Shown: positions 51,153-60,481, numbered from the stretch's first letter. The stretch: 64,000 bases of DNA from Flavobacterium sp. (GCA_023251135.1 JAHEZJ010000002.1:62001-126000); one strand, 5' to 3'. Numbers and translations: made by a program. The notes: generated from the sequence alone by a model not told the origin.

Positions 51153-52135
51153 CTCAATTTCTGTCTTAAAACACCCAGTCCAACAAGTGATAAAAAAAGT
51201 TTTAACCAAATATCAGCTTTCATTTTTTTCCTAAAAACACTCCAACTACAAAATTTAAAGACTTCTAAAATTAATAGATTTTTCAGCAATTTTAAAGTAT
51301 CTGAATATTTCTTAGATACGAAAGCGGTATTTATTAATCCTCTATTCGTATTACAAATAGAATCTGACAGCCAAATTCTGTTTAAATTATTTCGTTCAAC
51401 AAAACTCTTCCTGCAAAAATAGGTGTCTTTTAATGCAAAGATGTATTTCTCAATTTCTTTAGGATGACTTGCACTACCTTCAAGAATTCTGTATACTGCT
51501 GTTGTCTCGTTTAAATGATACAATCTTGATCTATATACCGTTTCAAGGATTATTCTGGTGTCGCCTATTACTTTACCTTCAAGCTCTTTACGGAGTATTT
51601 TTATAACCTTGTCTAAAATTGTTTTCCTAAAAACGGTGGAAGCAAATTCAACAAATTTACTTTTTAGCATTTCAGGAATCACCTCTTCCTCGCTTTGCAC
51701 AAATCTTGCTGGTGATTCTATAAATTGTCCCGTTTTCTCAATAAATTGCTTTGTATTAGAGTATACTAAACCTACTTCTTTATTCTTTTCTAAAATATCA
51801 ACCTGTTTTTGAAGCTTGTCTTTAGTGATCCAGTAATCGTCTCCTTCGCACATTGCAACATAAGTTCCTGAACATTGTTCCAAAGCAAAAAATAAATTTG
51901 ACATTATCCCTTTATTCTGGGCATAATTAAAGTACTTAACCCATGATCTTCTGGGATGGTTTTTTAAGACGTTCTGTACGACTAAATCTGTTTTATCAGG
52001 GGAACAGTCATTAGCGATAATCAACTCAACTTCAAAATCACATTCCTGCATTAAAACTCCCTCTATAGCCTGAAGAATAAACTTCTCATGACCATAAGTA
52101 ATCATACAAACACTAACTTTTAGATTTCGATTCAT
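51149..52135 (-). CDS. Glycosyltransferase family 2 (tandem paralogue B)
   Basis: A 328-residue GT-A enzyme. VSVCMITYGHEKFILQAIEGV, LIIANDCSPDKTDLVVQNV and AMCEGDDYWITKDKLQKQ define the catalytic domain (about 1-130). The C-terminal half (SKFVEFASTVFRKTIL and the Lys/Arg-rich end) differs from paralogue A. It lies 2 bp after the acetyltransferase gene. Donor and acceptor are unknown. Confidence 0.87.
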   Translation of the reverse strand: MNRNLKVSVCMITYGHEKFILQAIEGVLMQECDFEVELIIANDCSPDKTDLVVQNVLKNHPRRSWVKYFNYAQNKGIMSNLFFALEQCSGTYVAMCEGDDYWITKDKLQKQVDILEKNKEVGLVYSNTKQFIEKTGQFIESPARFVQSEEEVIPEMLKSKFVEFASTVFRKTILDKVIKILRKELEGKVIGDTRIILETVYRSRLYHLNETTAVYRILEGSASHPKEIEKYIFALKDTYFCRKSFVERNNLNRIWLSDSICNTNRGLINTAFVSKKYSDTLKLLKNLLILEVFKFCSWSVFRKKMKADIWLKLFLSLVGLGVLRQKLR

Positions 52136-52137
52136 TA

Positions 52138-52785
52138 TTAAAATCGTAATTCCTCTAGTTCTTTAATAATTTTACCTGGTATTCCAACAATTAGACAATT
52201 GTCAGGAACGTCTTTAGTAACAACAGCACCTGCGCCAACAACGACATTTTTACCTATTCTGACTTTAGGTAAAACAGTTGCATTAGTTCCTAAAACAGTA
52301 TAGTCACCAAGGACGCAATTTCCGGATATATTCACTCCTGGTGATAATTCTACAAATTCACCTATAATACAATCATGGCCGATTGTACAATTTAAATTTA
52401 TTAAAGAACCTTTTTTAACAATAACATCAGCTGTGATTACCGTTCCGGTCATGATGTTGGACCCTACTCCAATTTCATTACCAAAATTACCGATAACAGC
52501 AAGTGGACTGATTGTAGAAGTAAAAACACCTCCTAACGCAGTAAATTTATCATAAAGCTGTTTTCTTAATACTGGATTACCAATTCCTATTGTAAACCTG
52601 TTATCTATGGTCGTAAAATATGTAGCTGCATCGTGAAGAGTTTTTAAAACAGGAAATTTATTAAATAAAGCCCCATTTATATCATCATTCACATCATCAT
52701 AAAACGCCAAGTTATCCGTTTGATTTAATTGATGCACTACCTCCAGAACTTCTTTTGCAAAACCTTTAGCTCCTATAATTAACAT
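52138..52785 (-). CDS. PglD/NeuD-family sugar acetyltransferase
   Basis: A 215-residue enzyme: a Rossmann-like N-terminal domain (LIIGAKGFAKEVLEVVHQL) binds the nucleotide sugar, and a left-handed beta-helix of hexapeptide repeats binds acetyl-CoA (residues about 90-200). The conserved catalytic His is in NLNCTIGHDCIIG. It acetylates a 4-amino group in relatives such as PglD and VioB. The gene overlaps the upstream aminotransferase gene by 7 bp, which supports a paired amination-acetylation step giving an N-acetylated 4-amino-4,6-dideoxy sugar. Confidence 0.87.
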   Translation of the reverse strand: MLIIGAKGFAKEVLEVVHQLNQTDNLAFYDDVNDDINGALFNKFPVLKTLHDAATYFTTIDNRFTIGIGNPVLRKQLYDKFTALGGVFTSTISPLAVIGNFGNEIGVGSNIMTGTVITADVIVKKGSLINLNCTIGHDCIIGEFVELSPGVNISGNCVLGDYTVLGTNATVLPKVRIGKNVVVGAGAVVTKDVPDNCLIVGIPGKIIKELEELRF

Positions 52786-53855
52786 AAACTGGTATTAATA
52801 ATTGAAATAATTTTTTCTAACTCCGCTAATTGTAGACCTACATACAATGGTAAACACATTATACGAGACGCTACACTTTCAGAAACAGGCATCTTAGCAC
52901 TATTAACATACTCAATAGTATTTAAAGATGGGTAAAAATATCGTCTTGGAAAAATTTCATTTTCATTTAAGACTTTTTGAGTCTTAAGTAGTTCTTCTTC
53001 ATTCTCAAAAATCAACGGATAATAACTATAATTCCAATCTGTATTCTCTCTAATCTTAATAGAGTATACTTTACTAAAATCCAGATTATCGTTATAAAAA
53101 TGGACTAGATTTTTTCTCTCTCTAATTATTTGATCCATATAAGGAAAAACGGCCAATCCCATAGCAGCCTGCAGTTCCGATATTTTACCATTGATTCCTA
53201 AACCATGAAACGCTAATGGTCCATTATGTCCAAAATTATGAGAATAAAATAATTTATGCCTTAAATCTAAATCATTAGCAAACATAGCTCCACCTTCTCC
53301 TGTATGAAATAACTTGGTAGCATGAAAGCTACAAGTACTAATATCTCCATAATTAAAAATAGACTTGTTATTAAACTGCATACCAAAACAATGTGCCGCG
53401 TCATAAATAACCTTCAAATTATACTTTTTTGCAATAGCTTCAATAGCGATAACATTGCATGGATTACCAAAAACATGAGTCGCTAATATTGCCGTCGTTT
53501 TTGACGTAATAGCCTCCTCTATCTTCGTTTCATCTATGGTTAAATATTCTGGATGAATATCTACAAAAACTGGTGTACAATTTTCCCAAACTATTGATGC
53601 CGTTGTTGCTACATAACTAAATGGTGTGGTTATAATTTCACCTTTATTTCCTAACAACTTCAAAGCAATTTGCAGGGGTACTGTTCCATTGTTAGTAATT
53701 ATAATATTTGAAATATCCAGATACTCTTTCAATTTTTCTTCAAGTTCCAACACGAGTTCACCTCTATTGGTTAACCATTCATTATCCCAGGCGCGCTGAA
53801 TTTGTTTTGTATATTCGGGTAAGGGGGGTAGAAAAGCTTTGGTTACGTTTATCAT
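52779..53855 (-). CDS. DegT/DnrJ/EryC1 sugar aminotransferase
   Basis: A 358-residue PLP enzyme that aminates a nucleotide-linked keto sugar. The internal aldimine Lys is in SFHATKLFHTGEGGA, the PLP-contacting Asp in IYDAAHCFGM, and the N-terminal block FLPPLPEYTKQIQRAWDNEW with PFSYVATTASIVWENC resembles VioA-type (dTDP-4-amino-4,6-dideoxyglucose) enzymes. PglE-type UDP sugar use is the alternative. dTDP-glucose from RmlA is made in this locus, which favours a dTDP substrate (inference). The C6 tract near the start codon is in a Pro-Pro pair. Confidence 0.9.
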   Translation of the reverse strand: MINVTKAFLPPLPEYTKQIQRAWDNEWLTNRGELVLELEEKLKEYLDISNIIITNNGTVPLQIALKLLGNKGEIITTPFSYVATTASIVWENCTPVFVDIHPEYLTIDETKIEEAITSKTTAILATHVFGNPCNVIAIEAIAKKYNLKVIYDAAHCFGMQFNNKSIFNYGDISTCSFHATKLFHTGEGGAMFANDLDLRHKLFYSHNFGHNGPLAFHGLGINGKISELQAAMGLAVFPYMDQIIRERKNLVHFYNDNLDFSKVYSIKIRENTDWNYSYYPLIFENEEELLKTQKVLNENEIFPRRYFYPSLNTIEYVNSAKMPVSESVASRIMCLPLYVGLQLAELEKIISIINTSLC

Positions 53856-53856
53856 A

Positions 53857-55098
53857 TTATTTTTGGGCTATTTCATTCTGTAACAAAGAAATCCTTGGTT
53901 TCATCTGGATTTCATTAGAATAAACTTTGAGAAATTTTTGCTGACCATTTTGAGAAATTGAATATAATTTTTCAGGGTTTTCAATTAAATCGATAATATT
54001 ATTCCTAATAGAATCAGAATTACTATCTATCAAAATTAAATCTACATTTGGAATAAAAGTACTATTCTGTTTAAGTTCATCAGTAATTAAAACCGCAACA
54101 CCATTTAAAGCCGCTTCGACAACCGTACCTAATGGAAATCCATCGAACGCGCCTTTACCTAATACAAATGCTTTATTTGGAGAAATCAACACATCCATAT
54201 TTTGATAAATTACACCTAAAGTTTCAAAATTTTGATATCCATAAAACTTTATTTTTCCTTTAAGTTTTGAAACGTCAATATCATTTTCATCAAAACCTCC
54301 AATGATGTGAAAATTTACAAAATCATATTTATCAACTATGGTTTTGGCAAACTCTATAAATACATCGTAACCTTTATCTTCTCCTTTTGGGCTGTATTTA
54401 GCCGCGCAAAAACAAATATCGAATGTCAACTTATCCACTAAATAAGCTTTCTTATTTGTTAGATCTTTGTTTAAGGATATTTGCGGGACAACCCCTCCAA
54501 AAATAAATTCTATTTTCTGTGAACTACAAAAGTTTTTCTCAATTAAATAATTCTGGGTTATTTTTTGAGTTGTGATAACTTTACGAAATGACGGCGATTC
54601 AAGAACTTTTTTTAATTTTTCATCACTTATCGTGTTATCTAATTGAAATCCTCCTCCAGGATACAAAGTAAAAGCAAACGGAATTTTGTATTTCTCTAAC
54701 CACCATAAATTTTTATAAATGTTATTTAGGAAAACACAATAAAACAAGTTTGTATTTATATTGACCAATTTCTTTTTACGTACTATTTTCTTTTTTAATG
54801 ATACGTTTTGCAATATAAATTCCGAAATGTGTTTTTGATGGTTTTCAATTGGAGTATTTACAATCGTATATGACGTTGGTTCAACTATAATTTTAGATTT
54901 TTTAAAATGTTTTAATAGTACCGTAAATTCTTCATACCTAAAACCAGATATTGGATGCGGAAATATATCATCAAAAATTAATAGATCGGTTTTTTTTAAA
55001 CCCTTGTAAAACATATAATCATCACTACAAAAGCTTCTTGCAATCGAAAAAACATTCTGCACTTTATTTTTAATAATTTGAATAATATTCACTATCAT
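53857..55098 (-). CDS. Glycosyltransferase family 4-like
   Basis: A 413-residue GT-B-like protein. The donor domain has ICFCAAKYSPKGEDKGYDVFIEF, IIGGFDENDI and the E-x7-E region DGFPLGTVVEAALNGVAVLI. The N-terminal domain (about 1-200) is divergent: DDIFPHPISGFRYEEFTVLL and FAFTLYPGGGFQLDN. Its start overlaps the Wzt stop by 4 bp (ATGA), so it is coupled to the exporter genes. Donor and acceptor are unknown. Confidence 0.82.
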   Translation of the reverse strand: MIVNIIQIIKNKVQNVFSIARSFCSDDYMFYKGLKKTDLLIFDDIFPHPISGFRYEEFTVLLKHFKKSKIIVEPTSYTIVNTPIENHQKHISEFILQNVSLKKKIVRKKKLVNINTNLFYCVFLNNIYKNLWWLEKYKIPFAFTLYPGGGFQLDNTISDEKLKKVLESPSFRKVITTQKITQNYLIEKNFCSSQKIEFIFGGVVPQISLNKDLTNKKAYLVDKLTFDICFCAAKYSPKGEDKGYDVFIEFAKTIVDKYDFVNFHIIGGFDENDIDVSKLKGKIKFYGYQNFETLGVIYQNMDVLISPNKAFVLGKGAFDGFPLGTVVEAALNGVAVLITDELKQNSTFIPNVDLILIDSNSDSIRNNIIDLIENPEKLYSISQNGQQKFLKVYSNEIQMKPRISLLQNEIAQK

Positions 55099-56381
55099 CT
55101 ATTAATTTGAATATTTTCCCAATTTAAATAAGGTCTTACAACCCCTCCCCAATAACCAAAATAATCTTTTCTATGAGTTCCTTCCTCTTCCAGATCAACT
55201 GAAATTATTTTGTCAAGTTGTGCGATTATCTCAAAATTATTACCAACTAAGATTATAGTAAAGTAATACTTCCCTTTATTTAAAAGGTTCTCAGGAATTA
55301 CACAGACACTTCTATAAGTTCCTTTTCCTAAAGGAACTCGTTGCAAATTAGGTGAGGCTAAGACATAAGATTCTTTATCATCAAAAATTGAAATTGAGCA
55401 ATTAATTGAATGGTTATCTACAAAATTGACATACTCTATTTCCAGGCTTATTTGGTCTTCAATAAGAAAAAATGGATTATCCGATTTAAGTTTAACAGAA
55501 GTTATTCTGGCATTTAAGTTTCCAGGTGCATCTTCAATTTTCCACCCTACATTAGTAACACATTCATATGAATCTGAATTGTAAACATCTAAAGCTTCAT
55601 TAATATTTCCCTGAAATTTAATCATCCCTTGTTCTAAAACAATTCCTCTGGTACACAATTGTTTCACTGCAGCCATATTATGGCTTACAAACAAAACGGT
55701 ACGTCCTTCTCCTTTAGATATATCCTGCATCTTTCCAATAGCCTTTTTCTGAAACTCGGCATCACCAACGGCTAAAACCTCATCAATAACCAATATTTCA
55801 GGTTCCAAAAAAGCAGCTACAGCAAAGGCCAAACGAACTGTCATTCCGGAACTATATCTTTTTACAGGCGTATCTATATAACGTTCACAACCTGAAAATT
55901 CTATAATTTCATCAAGCTTAGAAGAAATTTCTTTTTTAGTCATTCCAAGAATGGCTCCATTTAAAAAAATATTTTCTCTTCCCGTCATCTCACCATTAAA
56001 ACCCGTTCCTACTTCAAGAAGTGAGGCAATACGGCCACGAGATTTTATACTACCGGTAGTTGGAGCTGTTACTTTTGACAGTATCTTTAAAAGTGTTGAT
56101 TTTCCTGCTCCGTTTTTACCAATAATTCCGAGAACTTCTCCTCGCTCAACTTCAAAACTAATGTCTTGCAAAGCCCAAACATAATCTGAATTACCTTTAG
56201 TTGAGCGGTCATTAGTATCTCCAATTTTTAAATAAGGATTCTCTTTGCCTCTTATCTTGTGCCACCATCTATTGATGTCATGACTCAAGGTCCCTGTACC
56301 TACTTGTCCTAAACGATATTGTTTAGAAACGTTTTCAGCTTTTAATATTATATCTTTTTCCAATTGTGAATCGTGAATCAT
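55095..56381 (-). CDS. wzt: O-antigen ABC exporter ATPase Wzt with C-terminal domain
   Basis: 428 residues. The ATPase domain (about 10-260) has Walker A GKNGAGKST (89-97), the signature YSSGMTVRLAFA and Walker B EILVIDEVLAVGD, with the polysaccharide-exporter insert before Walker A. Residues about 275-428 form an extra beta domain like the Wzt C-terminal carbohydrate-binding domain, which in O9a-type systems recognises the non-reducing-end modification of the finished chain. This implies export of a capped polymer. It lies 3 bp after the Wzm gene. Confidence 0.92.
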   Translation of the reverse strand: MIHDSQLEKDIILKAENVSKQYRLGQVGTGTLSHDINRWWHKIRGKENPYLKIGDTNDRSTKGNSDYVWALQDISFEVERGEVLGIIGKNGAGKSTLLKILSKVTAPTTGSIKSRGRIASLLEVGTGFNGEMTGRENIFLNGAILGMTKKEISSKLDEIIEFSGCERYIDTPVKRYSSGMTVRLAFAVAAFLEPEILVIDEVLAVGDAEFQKKAIGKMQDISKGEGRTVLFVSHNMAAVKQLCTRGIVLEQGMIKFQGNINEALDVYNSDSYECVTNVGWKIEDAPGNLNARITSVKLKSDNPFFLIEDQISLEIEYVNFVDNHSINCSISIFDDKESYVLASPNLQRVPLGKGTYRSVCVIPENLLNKGKYYFTIILVGNNFEIIAQLDKIISVDLEEEGTHRKDYFGYWGGVVRPYLNWENIQINR

Positions 56382-56384
56382 GAA

Positions 56385-57251
56385 TTAAACAGTATCTATA
56401 AAACTTTTCTCTGTTTTATTAAAAACCAAAAGTCCAATAAAAAATACTGTTATAGTGACAACTAAAGTATAGACTAATCCTAAAACCGAAATTCCTCCAA
56501 CGTTCAATAACATAAAACGGGCGGTCTCGATAATATAAGCTAATGGATTATATTCGACTAGCCAACCATAACTAGGTAATTTATCTTTAATAAGCTCCAT
56601 AGGATACATGACTGCCGACAAGTACATCAATAATTGTATCCCGAAGCCAATTAAATGACTAAAATCTCGATATTTTGTCACCATTGCAGATATTAGCATT
56701 CCTAGTCCCAATCCTAAAATTCCCATTATGATTATTAAAATAGGGAAAAGTAAAACTAGGCCATTTAAACTTAAATCAGCTCCCTGGAAATAATAGAAAA
56801 TATAAAATCCAACAAAAATCAAAAATTGAATTCCGAACTTTACAAGATTCGAAATTACAACCGATAGAGGGGTAATTATTCTCGGAAAATATACTTTCCC
56901 AAAAATAGCAGCATTCGCCTTAAAAGTATCCGATGTCCCAGTCAGGCAAGTTGTAAAATAATTCCAAACCGTTATCCCTGCCAGATTAAATAAAAATGGC
57001 GGAACCTTTCCTGTATCGATACCGGCAACATTATTGAATATTATTGTAAAGGTTACAGAAGTAAACAATGGCTGTATCAGATACCAAAGCGGGCCTAAAA
57101 CAGTTTGTTTATATACCGTGATGACATCACGTTTTACGAAAAGAAATAATAAGTCACGATACTGCCAAACTTCTTTTAAATTTAGCGAAAAGAACTTATT
57201 CTTAGGTGTTATTTCAAACAACCAATCATTGGGGCTATTATTGTTGTTCAT
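56385..57251 (-). CDS. wzm: O-antigen ABC exporter permease Wzm
   Basis: A 288-residue ABC-2 type permease with six hydrophobic segments. The family patterns DLLFLFVKRDVITVYKQTVLGPLWYLIQPL near the N-terminus and YGWLVEYNPLAYIIETARFML before the last spans are present. With Wzt it moves the undecaprenyl-linked polysaccharide across the inner membrane. It starts a new segment of the locus: a 209-bp gap with a terminator and a promoter candidate precedes it. Confidence 0.92.
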   Translation of the reverse strand: MNNNNSPNDWLFEITPKNKFFSLNLKEVWQYRDLLFLFVKRDVITVYKQTVLGPLWYLIQPLFTSVTFTIIFNNVAGIDTGKVPPFLFNLAGITVWNYFTTCLTGTSDTFKANAAIFGKVYFPRIITPLSVVISNLVKFGIQFLIFVGFYIFYYFQGADLSLNGLVLLFPILIIIMGILGLGLGMLISAMVTKYRDFSHLIGFGIQLLMYLSAVMYPMELIKDKLPSYGWLVEYNPLAYIIETARFMLLNVGGISVLGLVYTLVVTITVFFIGLLVFNKTEKSFIDTV

Positions 57252-57275
57252 TTTATTATTGTTAGAAACAATCTA

Positions 57276-57306
57276 CAACTATATCATTGATAAAATTATT
57301 CCTCAA
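57276..57306 (-). promoter_or_regulatory. Probable promoter of the wzm-wzt glycosyltransferase operon
   Basis: On the minus strand: TTG (complement of 57304-57306), a 20-nt spacer, then TATAGTTG (complement of 57276-57283), one mismatch to TAnnTTTG. It lies 25 bp upstream of the wzm ATG and downstream of the terminator at 57390-57422. Confidence 0.6.
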
Positions 57307-57389
57307 AATTTCATTACTTTTTTAAACCTCGAATAACTACACTTGTTTAATTAACAAGATTTTTATGCTTCAAAAAACATTTTAAAAGC

Positions 57390-57422
57390 AAAAAAGGTGT
57401 TTTCTAAAAAAACACCCTTTTT
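57390..57422 (-). terminator. Terminator after the 4,6-dehydratase gene
   Basis: Stem of eight G/C/T pairs (GGTGTTTT at 57396-57403 with AAAACACC at 57409-57416), extended by A-T pairs. On the minus strand it ends in a U-run read from the A-run 57390-57395. It divides the locus into at least two transcription units. Confidence 0.8.
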
Positions 57423-57460
57423 ATAGTATAGAATTAAACCTTAATTCAAATATTGCGAAA

Positions 57461-59431
57461 TTACTTATCCAAAACCTCAAAAGTAGAATTCATACTTTTA
57501 AATTCGGGAACAATTTTTTTCATTTTAGCAACAATATCTTCATTATCATAAAAATCAGCTATTCCGATAAGCTCATCGATCTCAATGTGCAGATTTTCGT
57601 ACTCATCTTGAATTTCCTGAGCAATCATAATCTTATTATGATAAGTTGGTAATGTTTTAGAAGTATCGTTTAATAACTCTTCATATAGTTTCTCTCCAGG
57701 TCTCAAACCAACAATTTTAATCTTTATTTCCTTATCCGGAATAAAACCTGCCAGTTTAATCATCTTTTTAGCCAAATCTATAATCTTTACAGGCTTACCC
57801 ATATCAAAAATATAAATCTCACCTCCGTTACCCATTGCACCAGCTTCTAAAACTAATTGGCAAGCTTCGGGAATAGTCATAAAATAACGAATAATATCCT
57901 GATGCGTTATAGTAACTGGGCCACCCTCAGCAATTTGTTTCGTAAATAACGGAACTACTGACCCGTTTGAACCCAAAACATTTCCGAAACGCGTCGTGAT
58001 AAATTTAGTAACGCTTTCTCCGCCATTTTCTCTCTGATTTTTCAAGAACAAGGATTGAACATACTTTTCAGCAATTCTTTTACTCGCTCCCATAACATTA
58101 CTAGGATTCACCGCTTTATCTGTTGAAACCATGACAAATTTTTTGACGTGATATTTACAGGATAAATCTGCTAAGTTCTTAGTTCCTTTAATATTGGTAT
58201 GAATTGCCTGTGCAGGATTTTCTTCCATTAACGGAACATGTTTGTATGCGGCTGCATGAAAAACAACATGAGGGCTATAGTTTTTGAAAACTTTTTCCAG
58301 TGCTTTTTTGCTTCTTACATCCGCAATTACTGCCACTATTTTTGATTCAGAACCTAACGTCAATGTTTCCAAACACAAATTATGAAGCGGGGTTTCGGCA
58401 TGATCTAAAATGACTACCATTTTAGGGTTAAAACCAAGAACCTGCCTCACTATTTCACTACCTATAGATCCAGCTGCCCCTGTAATTAAAACGGTTTTGT
58501 CTTTTAATTGTTTAGAAATCGATTTACTATCTAAAACAATAGGTTTTCTTTCTAATAAATCTTCAATCTGAATATTTTTTACTTTTTGAGAAATTTCTTT
58601 TTGATTTTCCCAATCCGAAATCAATGGAACTGTATATACTCTATAATTGAACTCCAAACATTGATCTACAATGATTAATTGTTCATCTTTAGACAAGCTC
58701 TTATCAGCAATAATAACACCTTCAGCAGCCACAGAACGCATTAAAGCCGGCAATTTTTTTCTTAAAATCAGAATGGGTAAATCCAGCATTCGCTTAGATG
58801 CATTCTGATTGTTTTTGTCTACAAACCCTACAATTTTAAATCGCGAAGGAGTTTCAAACTTCAATGCATTAGCAACAGAAATTGCATTAGCATCTGTTCC
58901 ATAAATTACTGTACGAATTAACTTTGTGGTTGTTTTCTCAGAGAAATACAATTCAAATGTTTGCTTTACGATCACACGATATAAAAACAACCCGCAAAAT
59001 GACAATACTAAATTGATAAAAAGAGCCGTATTTAAAAATGCTTTGTGCCCTGTATATAATTCAAAAACTAAATTGAAAAACAAGAAAAATACTAAAACTG
59101 ACATTTGAGAAAACAACAATTTTATCGCATCAATGTAAGAGGAGTGTCTAATAATACCCGAATAAGTCCTAAACAACCAAAAGAAAAATATATTGGTAAA
59201 AATTAAACTCGAAACAAAGAAAAACTGATGAGAAGTAACAATATAACCCAATGCTGTACCTTCAAACAACATATAGGTAAAAGTAAACGAGAAAATCAGT
59301 ACCATTATATCTATGGCAACAATGATCCATCTAGGCAAGTAACTAAGGTTATTAATACTCGCTCGTAAATTCCTAGGTGAGAATAAATTAAGCAATAAAG
59401 AAGCTATTTTAGTTTGTTTATCTGTATCCAA
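57461..59431 (-). CDS. PglF/WbpM-type nucleotide-sugar 4,6-dehydratase
   Basis: 656-residue membrane-anchored SDR. Four membrane helices (about 35-155) precede a CoA-binding-like domain and the catalytic Rossmann domain with TGAAGSIG (317-324). The catalytic triad is the S-M-K variant of large 4,6-dehydratases: Ser436 (VSTDK) with Met447-x3-Lys451 (NVMGASK) where other SDRs have Tyr. The usual substrate is UDP-GlcNAc, giving UDP-2-acetamido-4-keto-6-deoxy-hexose. The start is a TTG at 59431, 38 bp after a perfect -7 element; the next Met is at residue 43 inside the first helix. Confidence 0.9.
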   Translation of the reverse strand: MDTDKQTKIASLLLNLFSPRNLRASINNLSYLPRWIIVAIDIMVLIFSFTFTYMLFEGTALGYIVTSHQFFFVSSLIFTNIFFFWLFRTYSGIIRHSSYIDAIKLLFSQMSVLVFFLFFNLVFELYTGHKAFLNTALFINLVLSFCGLFLYRVIVKQTFELYFSEKTTTKLIRTVIYGTDANAISVANALKFETPSRFKIVGFVDKNNQNASKRMLDLPILILRKKLPALMRSVAAEGVIIADKSLSKDEQLIIVDQCLEFNYRVYTVPLISDWENQKEISQKVKNIQIEDLLERKPIVLDSKSISKQLKDKTVLITGAAGSIGSEIVRQVLGFNPKMVVILDHAETPLHNLCLETLTLGSESKIVAVIADVRSKKALEKVFKNYSPHVVFHAAAYKHVPLMEENPAQAIHTNIKGTKNLADLSCKYHVKKFVMVSTDKAVNPSNVMGASKRIAEKYVQSLFLKNQRENGGESVTKFITTRFGNVLGSNGSVVPLFTKQIAEGGPVTITHQDIIRYFMTIPEACQLVLEAGAMGNGGEIYIFDMGKPVKIIDLAKKMIKLAGFIPDKEIKIKIVGLRPGEKLYEELLNDTSKTLPTYHNKIMIAQEIQDEYENLHIEIDELIGIADFYDNEDIVAKMKKIVPEFKSMNSTFEVLDK

Positions 59432-59469
59432 TTTGGTTCAGTTTAATTTTGTACACTTTGTACGACTTA

Positions 59470-59477
59470 CAAAAGTA
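59470..59477 (-). promoter_or_regulatory. -7 promoter element of the 4,6-dehydratase gene
   Basis: The minus strand reads TACTTTTG, exact TAnnTTTG, in the 84-bp gap downstream of rfbA. The -33 box is not evident. Confidence 0.5.
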
Positions 59478-59515
59478 CAAATTAAAGGTTTTAAAAAATT
59501 ATTTTCGACAGTTAA

Positions 59516-60400
59516 TTAGACTTTAACACCTTTTTTCTTTTGTTTCAAAAATTCTATTAAATAAGCCCCATATCCAGATTTAACAAGAGGCAAAGCAAGT
59601 TCTTCCAATTGAGAATCATTAATAAACCCTTGTCTCCAGGCAATTTCTTCGATACAACCAACTTTTAAGCCTTGTCTCTCTTCCAAAACCTGGACGAATT
59701 GTCCTGCTTGCATCAAACTATTAAATGTTCCTGTGTCTAACCAAGCGGTACCCCTACTTAAAATACCAACTTTCAGGGCTTCTCTTTCTAAATATACTTT
59801 ATTGACATCGGTAATTTCATATTCACCACGCGCGCTCGGCTTTATACTTTTAGCAATTTCAACAACAGAGTTATCATAAAAATACAACCCTGGAACTGCA
59901 TAATTTGATTTTGGCTCTTCTGGCTTTTCTTCAATTGAAATCGCTTTAAAATTTTCATCAAATTCAACAACTCCATATCGTTCAGGATCTGAAACGTGAT
60001 AAGCAAAAACAACCCCTCCTTGTGGTTTTGTATTTGATTTTAAGAGTTTTTGCATATTAGATCCAAAGAAAATATTATCCCCAAGAATTAAGGCAACATC
60101 ATCTTTGCCTATAAACTCTTCACCAATAACGAATGCCTGAGCCAAACCATTAGGAACTGCTTGTTCTGCATAACTAAATTTACATCCCAAACTAGAACCA
60201 TCTCCTAATAATTTTTTAAAGTTTGGTAAATCATGAGGAGTGGAGATTATTAATATTTCGTTTATCCCTGACATCATCAAAGTAGATAACGGATAATAAA
60301 TCATCGGTTTGTCATAAACAGGCATCATTTGCTTGCTCATTGCAAGAGTCAATGGATGTAAACGTGTGCCAGAACCTCCAGCTAAAATAATTCCTTTCAT
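59516..60400 (-). CDS. rfbA: Glucose-1-phosphate thymidylyltransferase RmlA
   Basis: Makes dTDP-glucose from dTTP and glucose-1-P, the first step to dTDP-rhamnose and other dTDP-6-deoxy sugars. 294 residues, the family length. The nucleotide loop is [11 protein letters not shown] (8-18), with [26 protein letters not shown] and the catalytic EEKP ([10 protein letters not shown]) all present. It is preceded by an 81-bp gap that contains four copies of a heptamer repeat directly next to the start codon. Confidence 0.95.
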   Translation of the reverse strand: MKGIILAGGSGTRLHPLTLAMSKQMMPVYDKPMIYYPLSTLMMSGINEILIISTPHDLPNFKKLLGDGSSLGCKFSYAEQAVPNGLAQAFVIGEEFIGKDDVALILGDNIFFGSNMQKLLKSNTKPQGGVVFAYHVSDPERYGVVEFDENFKAISIEEKPEEPKSNYAVPGLYFYDNSVVEIAKSIKPSARGEYEITDVNKVYLEREALKVGILSRGTAWLDTGTFNSLMQAGQFVQVLEERQGLKVGCIEEIAWRQGFINDSQLEELALPLVKSGYGAYLIEFLKQKKKGVKV

Positions 60401-60407
60401 AAATCTT

Positions 60408-60440
60408 GATTTTAGATTTTAGATTTTAGATTTTAGATTT
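60408..60440 (-). repeat. Heptanucleotide tandem repeat before rfbA
   Basis: Four full copies of GATTTTA (plus strand) plus five bases, ending 8 bp from the rfbA start codon. On the coding strand it reads as TAAAATC units within the leader. Confidence 0.8.
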
Positions 60441-60481
60441 CATTTAGCTGAAATACTATATATCAAATCTTTAAATCAAAT

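Noticed and set aside
53823..53828. Six-G tract near the aminotransferase start as a phase-variation switch
   Set aside because: Six residues are too few for efficient slippage, and the tract encodes a Pro-Pro pair within the conserved N-terminal block.
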